This document shows, one piece after another, positions 1-8,598 of a stretch of 64,000 nt of DNA. The DNA comes from Collinsella sp. zg1085 (lineage in GTDB: Bacteria; Actinomycetota; Coriobacteriia; Coriobacteriales; Coriobacteriaceae), in contig NZ_CP076545.1 of assembly GCF_018889955.1 (NCBI RefSeq), positions 1,116,001 through 1,180,000 of the forward strand. Direction: 5' to 3'. The notes beneath the pieces are model-generated. The model searched no databases and was not told the DNA's origin. It worked only from the letters and a program-made list of their open reading frames with translations. Numbering within the stretch: position 1 is the first letter of the stretch; every line of letters begins with the position of its first letter. Position numbers and translations under genes: made by a program.

Positions 1-47
1 AAGAGGTTGGACTAGAATCGCACGTGCACTACTGCTGACCTGCGCGA

Positions 48-572
48 TGGCAAAAATGACTAATTTGACGCAAAAATCTGTCATTTTTGACTAATTTGGC
101 GTAAAGCGACAACTGTAGCTTTACTCGCAGCTCATCTACCTGCAGTTTTGCAAATCAAATACTAACCCGCTGGGTTATAGAGAGTACTTTTTCGATATTT
201 TTGCCAAAGCGACAGGTGTAACTTATCGATGCGACAATAGTGCCAGTATCTGATGCAGTGTAATAGTTGTACTGCTATATGGAGCAGCCTAAATGTGCTG
301 TTGTCGCATATGCTCATACTATGTCGGTATACTGCTCCAACGCATAACGATACAATATTGATACACTGCAGTAATGACCTGACGTAATCGGAAGCCGTAG
401 ATATTCTCGGAGCTAACAACGTTCCAGCGAAGTTACGAAAATGCAGGGTTTCTAGTAAGTTAATCAATCTAGTGTACGAAATTTTGCCAGTAGTCTGTGT
501 ATAGGGGGGCTGTACAAGCAAAATTTTCAGCATTTTTGCAGGAAAGACGCTTTACTGTAGCGGAGTGTACTT
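48..572 (+). repeat. Diverged 0.5-kb repeat unit, copy 1
   Basis: I see no credible gene in 1-1326. This segment matches 58708-59217 in reverse orientation as a series of shared blocks. They include the TGGCAAAAATGAC end (48-60), inverted arms CAAAAATGAC/GTCATTTTTG (51-60 and 80-89), an AACCC-GCT-GGGTT hairpin (164-176), TTTTTGCCAAAGCGACAGG (about 199-216), CTAGTGTACGAA (469-480) and the GCAGGAAAGACGCTTTA block (538-554). The first 170 bp are also shared with 36778-36960 and 51391-51573. A reading frame on the minus strand across this segment is broken by stops in the 58.7-kb copy, so I treat it as non-coding. Confidence 0.75.
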
Positions 573-689
573 AACCTCTTGCAAAAAATCGTACACTGGG
601 TTCGTTTCCTCTGAGAGCGTTGATGTAATGCAGCACATATTACTTATTAGTTAAAAATAAACACTACAACAGAGGTAGTTTGAGTGGAG

Positions 690-753
690 AGACCAAGGTA
701 TTGCGTTTGGAGAATTCTGCGCAGCACATTCGTAGAATGCAATGCCTTGGTCT
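690..753. repeat. Hairpin H1 (GACCAAGG stem)
   Basis: Inverted arms of 18 bp (690-707 and 736-753) begin AGACCAAGG and end CCTTGGTCT, with two mismatches that would be G-U pairs in RNA. The enclosed core GGAGAATTCTGCGCAGCACA is almost the same as the core of H2, although the outer stems differ. An inverted relative lies at 50749-50814. There is no adjacent gene end, so a terminator role is not obvious. Confidence 0.8.
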
Positions 754-918
754 TTGCGCTGCCTTAGTGAGAGTGAAGTTCGCGGGCAAGTAAGTGTTTA
801 ACGGTAGGAAAGAGCTTCAACCCAAATCCTTTTTATCCCATACGTACTGCTTGTACATGGCGGGGTGTGGGAGTGAGCTGAGTGCCATATGTGTATTTGA
901 CATTTACTCTAAGGAAAA

Positions 919-980
919 GGACGAATGATTGTGCTTGGAGAATTCTGCGTAGTACATTTGTAAAGCACAATCATTCGTTC
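919..980. repeat. Hairpin H2 (GACGAATG stem)
   Basis: Arms of 18 bp (919-936 and 963-980), GGACGAATGATTGTGCTT against its near-perfect complement, enclose a core nearly identical to that of H1 (GGAGAATTCTGCGTAGTACA). The relative at 50480-50539 keeps the outer GACGAATGATTG stem but has an H1-like inner arm. Confidence 0.8.
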
Positions 981-1031
981 AGTTGAGGTGGAGCTGCAAT
1001 GCAAGGCGGGTGAGATAAAGTCGCAATACAA

Positions 1032-1097
1032 GGGTGGCATAGCTTTTCTAAGGGAACTTTCGCGAAGCGCAGTTCCCGTGAAAAGGCTATGCCACCC
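1032..1097. repeat. Hairpin H3 (GGGTGGCATAG stem)
   Basis: Outer arms GGGTGGCATAG / CTATGCCACCC extend through an A/T-rich stem with one bulge to an inner GGGAACT / AGTTCCC stem around TTCGCGAAGCGC. The reverse complement recurs almost base for base at 50333-50398. Confidence 0.85.
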
Positions 1098-1255
1098 CAT
1101 AGGTTTATGAATTACTCGTCCAATCGGCAAAGTGAAAACTATGCCACCCCGTAAGCTTACGAACCATTCGTTCAACTTAGAGAAGTGAAAAGTCTGTGCC
1201 ATCCCACAAGGCTTCAATTCACTCGCCCAGTTGGCAAAGTAAAACGAGCTGAAGT
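1088..1255 (+). repeat. Imperfect tandem repeat, about 52-55 bp period, three units
   Basis: Units begin with TATGCCACCCC at 1088, the same at 1140, and TGTGCCATCCC at 1195. Each ends in a GGCAAAGTGAAAA-like or similar segment. The first unit starts inside the right arm of hairpin H3, so the tandem looks like partial copies of that arm plus its flank. Confidence 0.6.
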
Positions 1256-1326
1256 CAAACAAAGACAGCAACCACAGCTCACCCTACACCCCGCCTTCTG
1301 GGAAACAAGCGAGCACGTATGCCCAC

Positions 1327-2538
1327 CTATGCTCGAAATCGCTCCCAACGCTCACGGATACTCACCTTGTGAGCGCTCTTCAAACCCAAGAGCGGCGCCG
1401 CAACAATAGTTGGCACAATAAAAGTAATCAATCGCCACAACAAATACCCTGCCGTTGCCGCCGAGCCATAAAAGTGCCCCAAAAACAGCGCAAAGCCGCC
1501 CTCTGCCCCACCGGTTCCACCCGGCAAGGGCACCGCAGAAGACAATAAATGAATAAACGCTGATGCCGCCATCACCGATAAAAAGTCTACGTCATGATGT
1601 CCAAATGCAAGCATTAAGTAATACGGAACCAGATAGAAAAAGCCAAGCTGTAACATGGTAATAACAACCGTTAAAGCCATCGATGACGCATGTTTTGCTG
1701 CATACTTAAAATTCTCGGAAAACGAATATACCTCATTGTCTACAAAGCCGCGCCAATGCTCGATTTTTTGCTGCGCCAACCCAAGACGCGCCAAGCAGCT
1801 AATCCCCCAGTGCGACACACGCGTCACCGTCTTAGGCATAAGCGCAATCGCAAAGATAAGCAGCAAAATCAGTACATGACCACCAAAACTAAATATGCAA
1901 AGAATAGTTAGAGCACCCACATCGGGATAGCGCTCCAGAAAAAACGGCATACGAAGCGCCAGCAGCAAACCACCCCACACCACAAGTCCAAACTGATACA
2001 CGATAAAGCGTGTAAACTGCGTGGCGCCAGCCTCTCCAACATTTTGACCCGCCTTGGTCAAGCGATAAATCTGTGCGGGCGTTGACCCCACCATCATTGG
2101 TGTTAGATTGCCAAAGAAAATGCCACTCGCCTCAACAGAAATAAGGTCGCGAATACCAACAGGCGAGTTTGGGTCTAACCATACGGCAATGGCATACGCT
2201 GCAATACCAAAAATGAGATACATCAACATGCACAGACAAGCCACGGTAAGCCACAGCACCTGAACGTTTGACAAGGCATCTACAAACTGTGCTACCTGCC
2301 CTGTTGCTACCAAATACACAACAAAGATAAGCAGCGTCGCCCCAATAAAAATAGCCCCGCGGCGCGCCCCTTTGTGATCATCTCCACCAGAAGGCGCGCT
2401 AGCTGTTGTAGATGCGTCCAGAGAACTGTCCGTACACGTGCTCGATACCGTATTGGCGTGAGCTTCTGAACTATCTTGAGACGTGTGCTGTGAACCCTGA
2501 GATTCATGCTCACGAGATGACCGATGGGTTTGCGACAT
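1327..2538 (-). CDS. YbhN/AglD-type flippase-like integral membrane protein
   Basis: Probable membrane protein of the lysylphosphatidylglycerol-synthase transmembrane (UPF0104, flippase-like) family. Members are thought to move lipid-linked substrates, or to form the membrane half of LPG synthase; here there is no attached synthase domain. I chose the ATG at 2538 because AAGGAG lies just upstream; an earlier TTG at 2589 has no clear ribosome site. The protein (403 residues) starts with about 60 Ser/Thr/His-rich hydrophilic residues, then has at least seven hydrophobic segments. The PLPGGTGGAEGGF segment is typical of the family. The substrate cannot be read from sequence. It appears to be a single gene. 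Confidence 0.75.
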   Translation of the reverse strand: MSQTHRSSREHESQGSQHTSQDSSEAHANTVSSTCTDSSLDASTTASAPSGGDDHKGARRGAIFIGATLLIFVVYLVATGQVAQFVDALSNVQVLWLTVACLCMLMYLIFGIAAYAIAVWLDPNSPVGIRDLISVEASGIFFGNLTPMMVGSTPAQIYRLTKAGQNVGEAGATQFTRFIVYQFGLVVWGGLLLALRMPFFLERYPDVGALTILCIFSFGGHVLILLLIFAIALMPKTVTRVSHWGISCLARLGLAQQKIEHWRGFVDNEVYSFSENFKYAAKHASSMALTVVITMLQLGFFYLVPYYLMLAFGHHDVDFLSVMAASAFIHLLSSAVPLPGGTGGAEGGFALFLGHFYGSAATAGYLLWRLITFIVPTIVAAPLLGLKSAHKVSIRERWERFRA

Positions 2539-2706
2539 AAGGCTCCTTGAGTGCCATGAAGTCTCAAAGCACCTGCCTTGAGACTTCAATCAACCTGACT
2601 GATTGTAACTCAGACGCACACAATCTCACGATTTCCCACGAATACCGCGCAGATTATGAACATATACCATGCTCTGTTAGATAAGCATCTCAGAAAACGT
2701 ACTGCC

Positions 2707-2775
2707 AAATCTGACCAATCTGACCAATCAAAATACGTGCTCTAAAAGGATTGCGCCGCATAATTGGTCAGATTT
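2707..2775. repeat. Long-loop inverted repeat
   Basis: Perfect 13-bp arms, AAATCTGACCAAT (2707-2719) and ATTGGTCAGATTT (2763-2775), separated by 43 bp. CTGACCAAT is repeated directly next to the left arm. It lies between the MFS gene and the flippase-like gene and has no T tract. In size it resembles hairpins H1-H4, but the core differs. Confidence 0.7.
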
Positions 2776-2839
2776 GCTCAACATAGCAAACACTACCCAA
2801 GCCTCAAACCTGCGCATCAGAAGCAAGCGCCGACCTAGC

Positions 2840-4042
2840 CTAGTGCTTGCCTGTCTCCTGCTCAAGACGCTCCATCTCTGCTAGTTGCGCGGGCGTAAGT
2901 TTGCGATAATGCATGCATCCAAACACAATCACAGCAATACAAATAACAATACCAATAATAAACTTACTCTCGATGCTACTGCCAAAAGGCGTGCTCACCG
3001 CCTCAAAAAACAAAGGAGACAAAGCCATACCCGCATTAATGCCCGCCATGCCAATAGCAAGGTTGAAGGCGCGTCCTTCCTTGGCACTATTACCGGCCGC
3101 AAAGTTTCCTTCAAGCGGCAGGAAAGTTTCCTTGCCAAGCGACAGCAAAAAGCCCGCCACACATACCAACGCAAAGCCCGGAGCTAGAAGTGTGAGCACC
3201 AATCCAAGCAAGCTCACCGTCCAGGTGAGCGGCATGGCAAGATTCTTAAACCTGCTAAAAAGGCTACCAACTACAAGCCCTGCGGGTATGCCAGCTAAAC
3301 TCACCACCTGTGTTGCTGCAGCTGCCTCAGCTACACCGCCCAATCCACGCGAGGCAATAATGAGCGATACGTTGCTGCTAAAGAGCTGAAATACCAGGAT
3401 AAAAACAAAGCTTACCAGCGTAATGATACGCACCTCGCGGGGCATGTTTGCAAACACATTCACCTGGCGCTGAGGCTCAAGCTCTCCTTTTGGCAAACAG
3501 ATAATCTCAATAATAATGAAGGGAATCATGGCATAAAAAGCCATATAAGACTGAGTCCAGCTCTCGGCTCCCAAAAAGCCTGATAAGCCGACCCAAAGCA
3601 CACCGCCTAAAGCTACAAAGGTGGAGTAGATGCCCATAACAAAACCGCGCTGCTTACCCTCAAAATAATCAGCAATCAAAGCATCTGAAGAATTTTGTAG
3701 CGCTCCAATACCTACGCCAATAAGCGCTGAGCCCACCAGCAACTCAACCAAGCTTGAGTGCAAAAAATAATAGACTGACAATCCTGCTACTGTTAGCAAA
3801 CAATGTCCGGCAATAGTCGTAATTTTTTTGGAGATGTGTTGCGCCAACAATGATGACACCAACATGGCAGATAGAGCCATAAACAGTGGAATCACGCCAA
3901 TAACCATCTGAACGAGCGCGATGTTTTCATCAGGAAACGAGGCAGCGATTTGTGCCAAGATAGGTACCGGCACCAACATGCCCATAATCGTCATGGCAGC
4001 AGCATAAATGCCCACCAAATACCGTTTCTTTTCTGTACTCAT
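2840..4042 (-). CDS. MFS transporter (module 1)
   Basis: Twelve-helix major facilitator superfamily protein, 400 residues, with a normal N-terminus and an AAGGAA ribosome site. It is the last gene of module 1, 147 bp behind the kinase gene; a strong hairpin (4120-4158) in that gap may lower or separate its expression. Because it follows an acyl-phosphate kinase, import of the substrate or export of the acid product is a reasonable guess. The closest MFS subfamily is not recognisable to me, and direction and substrate are unknown. Confidence 0.85.
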   Translation of the reverse strand: MSTEKKRYLVGIYAAAMTIMGMLVPVPILAQIAASFPDENIALVQMVIGVIPLFMALSAMLVSSLLAQHISKKITTIAGHCLLTVAGLSVYYFLHSSLVELLVGSALIGVGIGALQNSSDALIADYFEGKQRGFVMGIYSTFVALGGVLWVGLSGFLGAESWTQSYMAFYAMIPFIIIEIICLPKGELEPQRQVNVFANMPREVRIITLVSFVFILVFQLFSSNVSLIIASRGLGGVAEAAAATQVVSLAGIPAGLVVGSLFSRFKNLAMPLTWTVSLLGLVLTLLAPGFALVCVAGFLLSLGKETFLPLEGNFAAGNSAKEGRAFNLAIGMAGINAGMALSPLFFEAVSTPFGSSIESKFIIGIVICIAVIVFGCMHYRKLTPAQLAEMERLEQETGKH

Positions 4043-4119
4043 ATTATTTGTTCCTTTTCTGCTTCAACATAAATAAGCCCTATATATATGCATAGGCGCT
4101 CAAAACGCACTAAACAATA

Positions 4120-4158
4120 ACGGCCAGCAACTCAAGTACCCCTGAGTCTGCTGACCGT
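4120..4158 (-). terminator. Hairpin between kinase and MFS genes of module 1
   Basis: Arms ACGGCCAGCAACTCA and TGAGTCTGCTGACCGT pair with small bulges around an 8-nt loop. Read on the minus strand it is followed by TTATTG, so it could be a partial terminator or an mRNA-stabilising hairpin. Confidence 0.6.
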
Positions 4159-4189
4159 AGAGCTCTACGCGCTTATGTACGCGCCCACC

Positions 4190-5308
4190 TTATGCATTAT
4201 CAAAACCTTGAAACGCCGGAATACCCGAATATGTGCGCAGCGGCTCAACGCCCTCTAACACACGAATAGCACCTGCAGCCATAGCTTCAAGCTCAAATTC
4301 ACCGGGGTAGGCAGTGATAGGTGCAATCCAGGCACAACGCCGCTCAAGCCCCTCAAGCAGCTCGGTGCTATGCACCATACCGCCACCTAGCAAAATGCCA
4401 TCTACCTGACCCTCAAGCACACAGGCCATAGCGCCTATCCATTTTGCAATCTGATACAACATGGCTTCCCACGCACGACGAGCCGCACGGTCGCCGGCAT
4501 GCATGCGCGCACGCACTTCGCGCGCGTCGCTGGTATCAAGCAAATCAACAAAGCCGCCATTTTTCATGCAACGAGCACGCAGCTCAGCAGCAGAGATGCC
4601 CGCATCAACAAGCGAGGCAATCTCGGTTACCGGAATGCTTCCGCAACGCGTTGGTGTCATAGGGCCTTCGCCGCCCACAATATCGTTGCCATCTATCATG
4701 CGTCCGTGTTTGTGAGCAGAAATACTAATGCCACCGCCAATGTGGCAAACCACAAAGTTGCAGTCTTCGTATCGCTTGCCCAGCTGAGCAGCATGCCTAA
4801 TTGCCGTCTCTTTGAGATTAAGCGCGTGAAGATGCACATGCCGGTATACGCCAGCGAGCCCCGTCATACGAGCTAGCTCACAAAGCTCATCGGTGTCGGG
4901 TGGGTTTACCACAAAAGCCGGACGACCGCCCGCCTCTTCTGCAAAGGCATAGGCCAGCTGGCTTCCCAGCTGCGCTGGATGCTGAATACCATTTGCCCCC
5001 ACCTTTGCATGGCTGAGCAACAGCTCATCAACCTTATAGGTACCACCCTCAACAGGCACTAATCCACCGCCGCGCCCCACAAAAGCATCAATGCTTTCAA
5101 GCTCAACACCGTGTTCGCGCAAAAGTTCAAGCACCATATCACGCCGGTAACCAAGCTGATCGTTCATGGTCTCAAAGTCCGCAAGCACCTGTGCATCATG
5201 GTCGATGGTTTGCGCAAAGAGCTCATGTGTGCCTTCAAAAAGCCCAATTTTTGTGGAGGTAGAGCCCGGATTGATAGCCAAAACTCTCACAAGCTTCTCA
5301 GTGCTCAT
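4190..5308 (-). CDS. Butyrate-kinase-type acyl kinase (module 1)
   Basis: Acetokinase-superfamily kinase of the butyrate kinase type, 372 residues. It would transfer phosphate from a short-chain acyl phosphate to ADP, giving carboxylate and ATP. Visible signs are NPGSTSTK at residues 13-20, the GRGGGLVPVEGGTY segment, HIGGGIS, and a C-terminal ILLGGG segment; the acetate kinase signature is absent. The start is fixed by AGGAGG, which lies inside the last codons of the preceding pta-like gene. Only three bases separate the two genes, so translation is probably coupled. The chain length it prefers is unknown. A second copy with the same length is at 23479-24597. Confidence 0.88.
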   Translation of the reverse strand: MSTEKLVRVLAINPGSTSTKIGLFEGTHELFAQTIDHDAQVLADFETMNDQLGYRRDMVLELLREHGVELESIDAFVGRGGGLVPVEGGTYKVDELLLSHAKVGANGIQHPAQLGSQLAYAFAEEAGGRPAFVVNPPDTDELCELARMTGLAGVYRHVHLHALNLKETAIRHAAQLGKRYEDCNFVVCHIGGGISISAHKHGRMIDGNDIVGGEGPMTPTRCGSIPVTEIASLVDAGISAAELRARCMKNGGFVDLLDTSDAREVRARMHAGDRAARRAWEAMLYQIAKWIGAMACVLEGQVDGILLGGGMVHSTELLEGLERRCAWIAPITAYPGEFELEAMAAGAIRVLEGVEPLRTYSGIPAFQGFDNA

Positions 5309-5311
5309 ACG

Positions 5312-6319
5312 CTACTCCTCCTTGAGCGCAGCAGCACGCACGCAGCTCATAGCAACATTGCCAACAATTTCTTCTACACCGGCTGAGCGCGAACAATCAC
5401 ACACAATTTTATTGAAGCCCTGCAGCATAGGACCATAGGCTTCTGCCTGCGCAAACTGTTGTACCAATTTGACCGCAATGTTACCAACGTTTAAATCTGG
5501 CCAGATGAGCAAATTTGCCTGCCCAGCCACATCGCTTTCGCGCAACACCTTGCGCGCGGCAGTGCGTGGGTTAATAGCGCTATCAAGCTGGAACTCGCCA
5601 TCAATCTTTAGGTCAGGGCGGGCACTTCGAGCAATTTCGAGCGCTTCAACAACTTTTTCAACCAAAGGACCGGCACCGCTGCCGCATGTGCTATAAGAAA
5701 GCATGGCACAACGCGGCTCCCAGCCGGTAAGCGCATGCAAGGTATCGCAGGCAGAAATAGCAATAGAAGCTAGCTGGGTGGCGGTAGGGTTTTGACACAC
5801 CGCACTATCACCAAAGCCTAAATAAGCGCCTTCGCTTCCCTCAAAGCCAGGAATATCAAAGATGCCCATGCTTGAGATGGTCTCGATACCAGGAGCTAAG
5901 CCAACGATGCTTTGACCAGCAACAATAACATCTTCGGTGCTGGCGGTAATACCTGCAAAGCTCACGTCAACCTCATCGACTGCCTGCATAATGAGTGAGC
6001 GCTCAAGCGGCTTTGCAAGACGACGGCGCACGCCCTTTTCTTTATAGCGACAGCTCGGCAGCTCCAAAAAACGCTGGAGCAGCTCTTCGGTGGCAGTTTC
6101 GTCGGCAATATCAGCAAGCTCAACCATTGAGAGGTCAACGTCGCAGTCCTTGGCAACACGTTGCAACTCGTCAGTGTTTCCCACCAGCACACAATGCGCC
6201 AAATCGCGCTTAACAATCTCGCCCACAGCACGCATCATGGTTGGGTCAGTAGCCTCCGAAAATGCCACGCGCTGAGGCGCTGCTTTTGCGCGCTCAAACA
6301 TGCTATCCATTAAGCTCAT
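5312..6319 (-). CDS. Pta-type phosphotransacylase (module 1)
   Basis: Phosphate acetyl/butyryl-transferase family enzyme, 335 residues. It would swap an acyl group between a thioester and phosphate. The C-terminal half is closer to Pta than to Ptb, with SYSTCGSG (208-215), DGEFQLDSAI (240-249), VAGQANLLIWPDLN (264-277) and a GFNKIVCDCSRS segment (301-312). The ATG at 6319 follows AAAGGA at 7 nt; an upstream in-frame start would overlap the acyl carrier protein gene. Family members normally use CoA thioesters. Its position directly behind an acyl carrier protein gene raises the possibility that acyl-ACP is used, which is inference. The partner is at 25661-26659. Confidence 0.85.
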   Translation of the reverse strand: MSLMDSMFERAKAAPQRVAFSEATDPTMMRAVGEIVKRDLAHCVLVGNTDELQRVAKDCDVDLSMVELADIADETATEELLQRFLELPSCRYKEKGVRRRLAKPLERSLIMQAVDEVDVSFAGITASTEDVIVAGQSIVGLAPGIETISSMGIFDIPGFEGSEGAYLGFGDSAVCQNPTATQLASIAISACDTLHALTGWEPRCAMLSYSTCGSGAGPLVEKVVEALEIARSARPDLKIDGEFQLDSAINPRTAARKVLRESDVAGQANLLIWPDLNVGNIAVKLVQQFAQAEAYGPMLQGFNKIVCDCSRSAGVEEIVGNVAMSCVRAAALKEE

Positions 6320-6347
6320 AGCAAAATCCTTTATCTCAAAACACGTC

Positions 6348-6584
6348 CTAGAGCTCGTCTTCAACCCGCTCAATAAGCTCTTGCAGGCTCTTCATCTTCA
6401 TAATTTCATGAATGGTAATTTCAACATCAAGCTCATTCTCAAGGGTTGAGGTAAGTGCAATCATTTTCATGCTGCCGCCGCCCAGCTCATCAAAGCTGGT
6501 TTCTGGCGAAAGCTCTGCCACGTCAACACCATAGGCAGCTGCGGTAACCTCTAATACCTGCTCAGTAAGTTCTTGTGAAGCCAT
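6348..6584 (-). CDS. Acyl carrier protein 1 (module 1)
   Basis: Small acidic carrier protein of 78 residues, beginning MASQELTE; the start is set by GAAAGGA 8 nt upstream. The helix-II phosphopantetheine site reads GGGSMKM, with Ser38 aligned to the attachment serine. The Asp that precedes it in fatty-acid ACPs (DSL) is Gly here. The length and the following LxxELDVEI segment fit the ACP fold. It sits 28 bp before the pta-like gene and 90 bp behind the DUF35 gene, and not in a fatty-acid synthesis cluster, so a dedicated role in this pathway is likely. It could also be a D-alanyl-type or generic carrier. Confidence 0.85.
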   Translation of the reverse strand: MASQELTEQVLEVTAAAYGVDVAELSPETSFDELGGGSMKMIALTSTLENELDVEITIHEIMKMKSLQELIERVEDEL

Positions 6585-6674
6585 AACTACATTCCTTTCA
6601 AAACGTTTGTAAAAATCTGCGGGCGCAGAAAAAATCTGTCTGAACACGCGCCCATCTGTTCCTAAATGAGTTCT

Positions 6675-7094
6675 CTAATCAAGCTCAAAACAGAGCTGAT
6701 GCCAACCTTCACGCTCGACCACACGCGGATGCACCCCAATTATCTCCCCTGCCTGAATGCGTGCGTTAATCTCTGCGCGCTGCTTTTTGCCAGCTCCAAA
6801 CACCACAAAGGTATAGATTGGCCCCTCATCAAGCTGAACAGCACCATAGCCATATTTGCCCTCAGCCTTGAGATAGGGTTTGTCATTTTGCACACCAGGC
6901 GTAATAAACGACAACAAGTGCCCATGACCTGTCAGCTCAACCCATTCGGTCTTTAAGCCACCGCACGAATTGCACATAAGATGCGGGGGAAACTCAATAG
7001 CGCCGCACTCAGGACACTTGCGTCCATAATAGTGACCCTCTGCTACGCCGTCATAAAACTTTTTAACAATTGGCTCAATACGCTCTTTTTCCAT
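6675..7094 (-). CDS. DUF35 Zn-ribbon / OB-fold protein
   Basis: Protein of 139 residues with an N-terminal rubredoxin-like zinc ribbon (Cys27, Cys30, Cys41, Cys44) and a C-terminal OB-fold (about 50-135). Such proteins form complexes with thiolase-like enzymes; known examples are the archaeal acetoacetyl-CoA thiolase/HMG-CoA synthase complex and PhlB of diacetylphloroglucinol synthesis, where they bind the acyl carrier. The gene starts 11 bp behind the thiolase stop with an AGGAGG site, so the two are almost certainly partners. Its presence argues for C-C bond making or breaking on a thioester. Confidence 0.88.
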   Translation of the reverse strand: MEKERIEPIVKKFYDGVAEGHYYGRKCPECGAIEFPPHLMCNSCGGLKTEWVELTGHGHLLSFITPGVQNDKPYLKAEGKYGYGAVQLDEGPIYTFVVFGAGKKQRAEINARIQAGEIIGVHPRVVEREGWHQLCFELD

Positions 7095-7105
7095 GGCTTT
7101 TCCTC

Positions 7106-8386
7106 CTAGTCAACAGTCCGCAGAATCTGGCAACGAATATTTTGACCGCCGCCAAAACCACGCAAGAAGGTTGTCTTGGGGAGTCTCTTCACCTGCGTTG
7201 CGCCTGCCTGACCACGCATCTGCTTTACTGCGTCATAAATATCCGCCAAGCCTGATGCACCATGCGCATGACCAAAATTACAACGACCGCCATGTGGATT
7301 TACTGGCTTATCACCCTCAAACGACATACGACCGTCGCGGGCATACTGCCAAGCCTCGCCACGCGGAATGTAGCCCGCTTCCTCAGGAGCACAAATATCG
7401 CCACCCATAAAGAAGTCGTTCACATACATCAAATCAATCTCGTCAGGCGATACCTGTGTAAGCTCATATACCTGCGCTGTACCATCACGGGTGCCCTGAT
7501 ACTCGTTAAGCAGAGTTGCCCCCTCATAAGCCGCAGCTCCGGTACCCAAAACCTCAATTGCAGGCAGTCCGAGTGCCTTAGCTTTTTCGGTTGGCATAAG
7601 AATCGCTGCAGCCGCGCCGTCGCACTTTGTTTCAAAACCAGAGACGCGCAGGTATTGCGTGACCTTAGGGTTCATCATTGAATGCAGATATTCATCGGCG
7701 TTTGTCATGCCGTTTTCGCGGGCAATCTCATCAAAGCTTTTGTTATAAAAACCAAGCGGATTAAGTACTGCTGCACGGCGCAAATCTTGTGCCAGCTTGA
7801 TGAGCGCACCATCAATATCCTCATCTGATACGCCATAGTCGAGAACATATTTGTTAATCCAGTTATCAAATGAGATGCCAAAAGCGCTATCAAGCGGACG
7901 ACCATAAGCGCGATCATACACAAAGCCAATTGAGGGCAGCATGACCTCAAGGGGGAAATCCTTGCGCATATGCGCGGGAGCGTTATCAACAGGCAAAGTA
8001 GCCGCCAAATCAACCGCGCCCGTTAAAACGGTCTCGTAGGTTCCCGATGCAATAGCCATAACAGCCTGCTCAATAGAAACATAGCCGGTACAGCATGCCT
8101 CAGAATGATGAACCGATGCTTTTCCGCGCATGCCAATCCAATCTGCCACCTGCATGTTGGGAGTTAGCGATGCGCTAATCATAAATGGGTTGGCAGACCC
8201 ATGAAAAAAGTAATCAATATCGCGCGGTGCAAGCCCGCAGTCTTCCATAGCCTCAAGCGCTGCGTAAGCAAAGGCCTCGCCCTCGCCGAGCCCCTGCGTC
8301 TGAGGATCATCTTCAAAATTGGTAAAGGGCGTACAACCAACGCCAACAATCGACACGCTGCGCGCGTCCTTGCCCAACTTCACCAC
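7106..8386 (-). CDS. Thiolase-superfamily enzyme, SCP-x / lipid-transfer-like
   Basis: Thiolase-fold enzyme, 426 residues. The GTG at 8386 is chosen because AAAGGAG precedes it by 9 nt; an in-frame ATG 39 bases upstream has no such site. The nucleophile is probably Cys98 in SEACCTG. A C-terminal GHAHGASG (about 372-379) matches the catalytic His loop. The second cysteine of biosynthetic thiolases (CxGGG) is replaced by a GFGGGQ segment (about 410-415), as in synthase-like or DUF35-associated relatives. It may cleave a beta-keto thioester or a related C-C bond and hand the acyl group on. First gene of module 1, behind two inverted repeats that may be operators. Confidence 0.82.
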   Translation of the reverse strand: MVKLGKDARSVSIVGVGCTPFTNFEDDPQTQGLGEGEAFAYAALEAMEDCGLAPRDIDYFFHGSANPFMISASLTPNMQVADWIGMRGKASVHHSEACCTGYVSIEQAVMAIASGTYETVLTGAVDLAATLPVDNAPAHMRKDFPLEVMLPSIGFVYDRAYGRPLDSAFGISFDNWINKYVLDYGVSDEDIDGALIKLAQDLRRAAVLNPLGFYNKSFDEIARENGMTNADEYLHSMMNPKVTQYLRVSGFETKCDGAAAAILMPTEKAKALGLPAIEVLGTGAAAYEGATLLNEYQGTRDGTAQVYELTQVSPDEIDLMYVNDFFMGGDICAPEEAGYIPRGEAWQYARDGRMSFEGDKPVNPHGGRCNFGHAHGASGLADIYDAVKQMRGQAGATQVKRLPKTTFLRGFGGGQNIRCQILRTVD

Positions 8387-8551
8387 AGCAAACCACTCCT
8401 TTCTTATGCGATGCCAAAGTGACATCTACACATAGCTCTACATGGGCATCTTTGCACCCATATAGAAAGCTCAGCGTTCACTGCAGTGTTTGAACTTTAT
8501 GATGTAATCATAATAAGAAGCAAGCATTAAGAACAGAACAGGAGGCGTGCG

Positions 8552-8578
8552 GCTATCTATCAAACTGATTTAGATAGC
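8552..8578. promoter_or_regulatory. Inverted repeat in the module 1 leader
   Basis: Perfect 8-bp arms GCTATCTA (8552-8559) and TAGATAGC (8571-8578) around 11 bp. It lies in the 350-bp gap between tetR and the thiolase gene and is a candidate binding site. Confidence 0.55.
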
Positions 8579-8598
8579 GCGTAATTGTCTATGATAGC

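Noticed and set aside
162-533. Minus-strand open frame of 123 codons in the 0.5-kb repeat
   Set aside because: The matching stretch in the 58.7-kb copy has several stops and the frame is not maintained.
690-1097. Hairpins H1-H3 as simple terminators
   Set aside because: They lack T tracts, are clustered, are not placed at gene ends and share cores, so a terminator role does not explain them.
909-1409. Overlapping open frames on both strands
   Set aside because: They lie on hairpins H2 and H3 and the tandem repeat; no family pattern and no ribosome site.
5312-6319. Naming the enzyme Ptb because of the Buk-type kinase next to it
   Set aside because: Its C-terminal motifs (DGEFQLD, WPDLNVGN) are those of Pta. 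I kept a neutral name.
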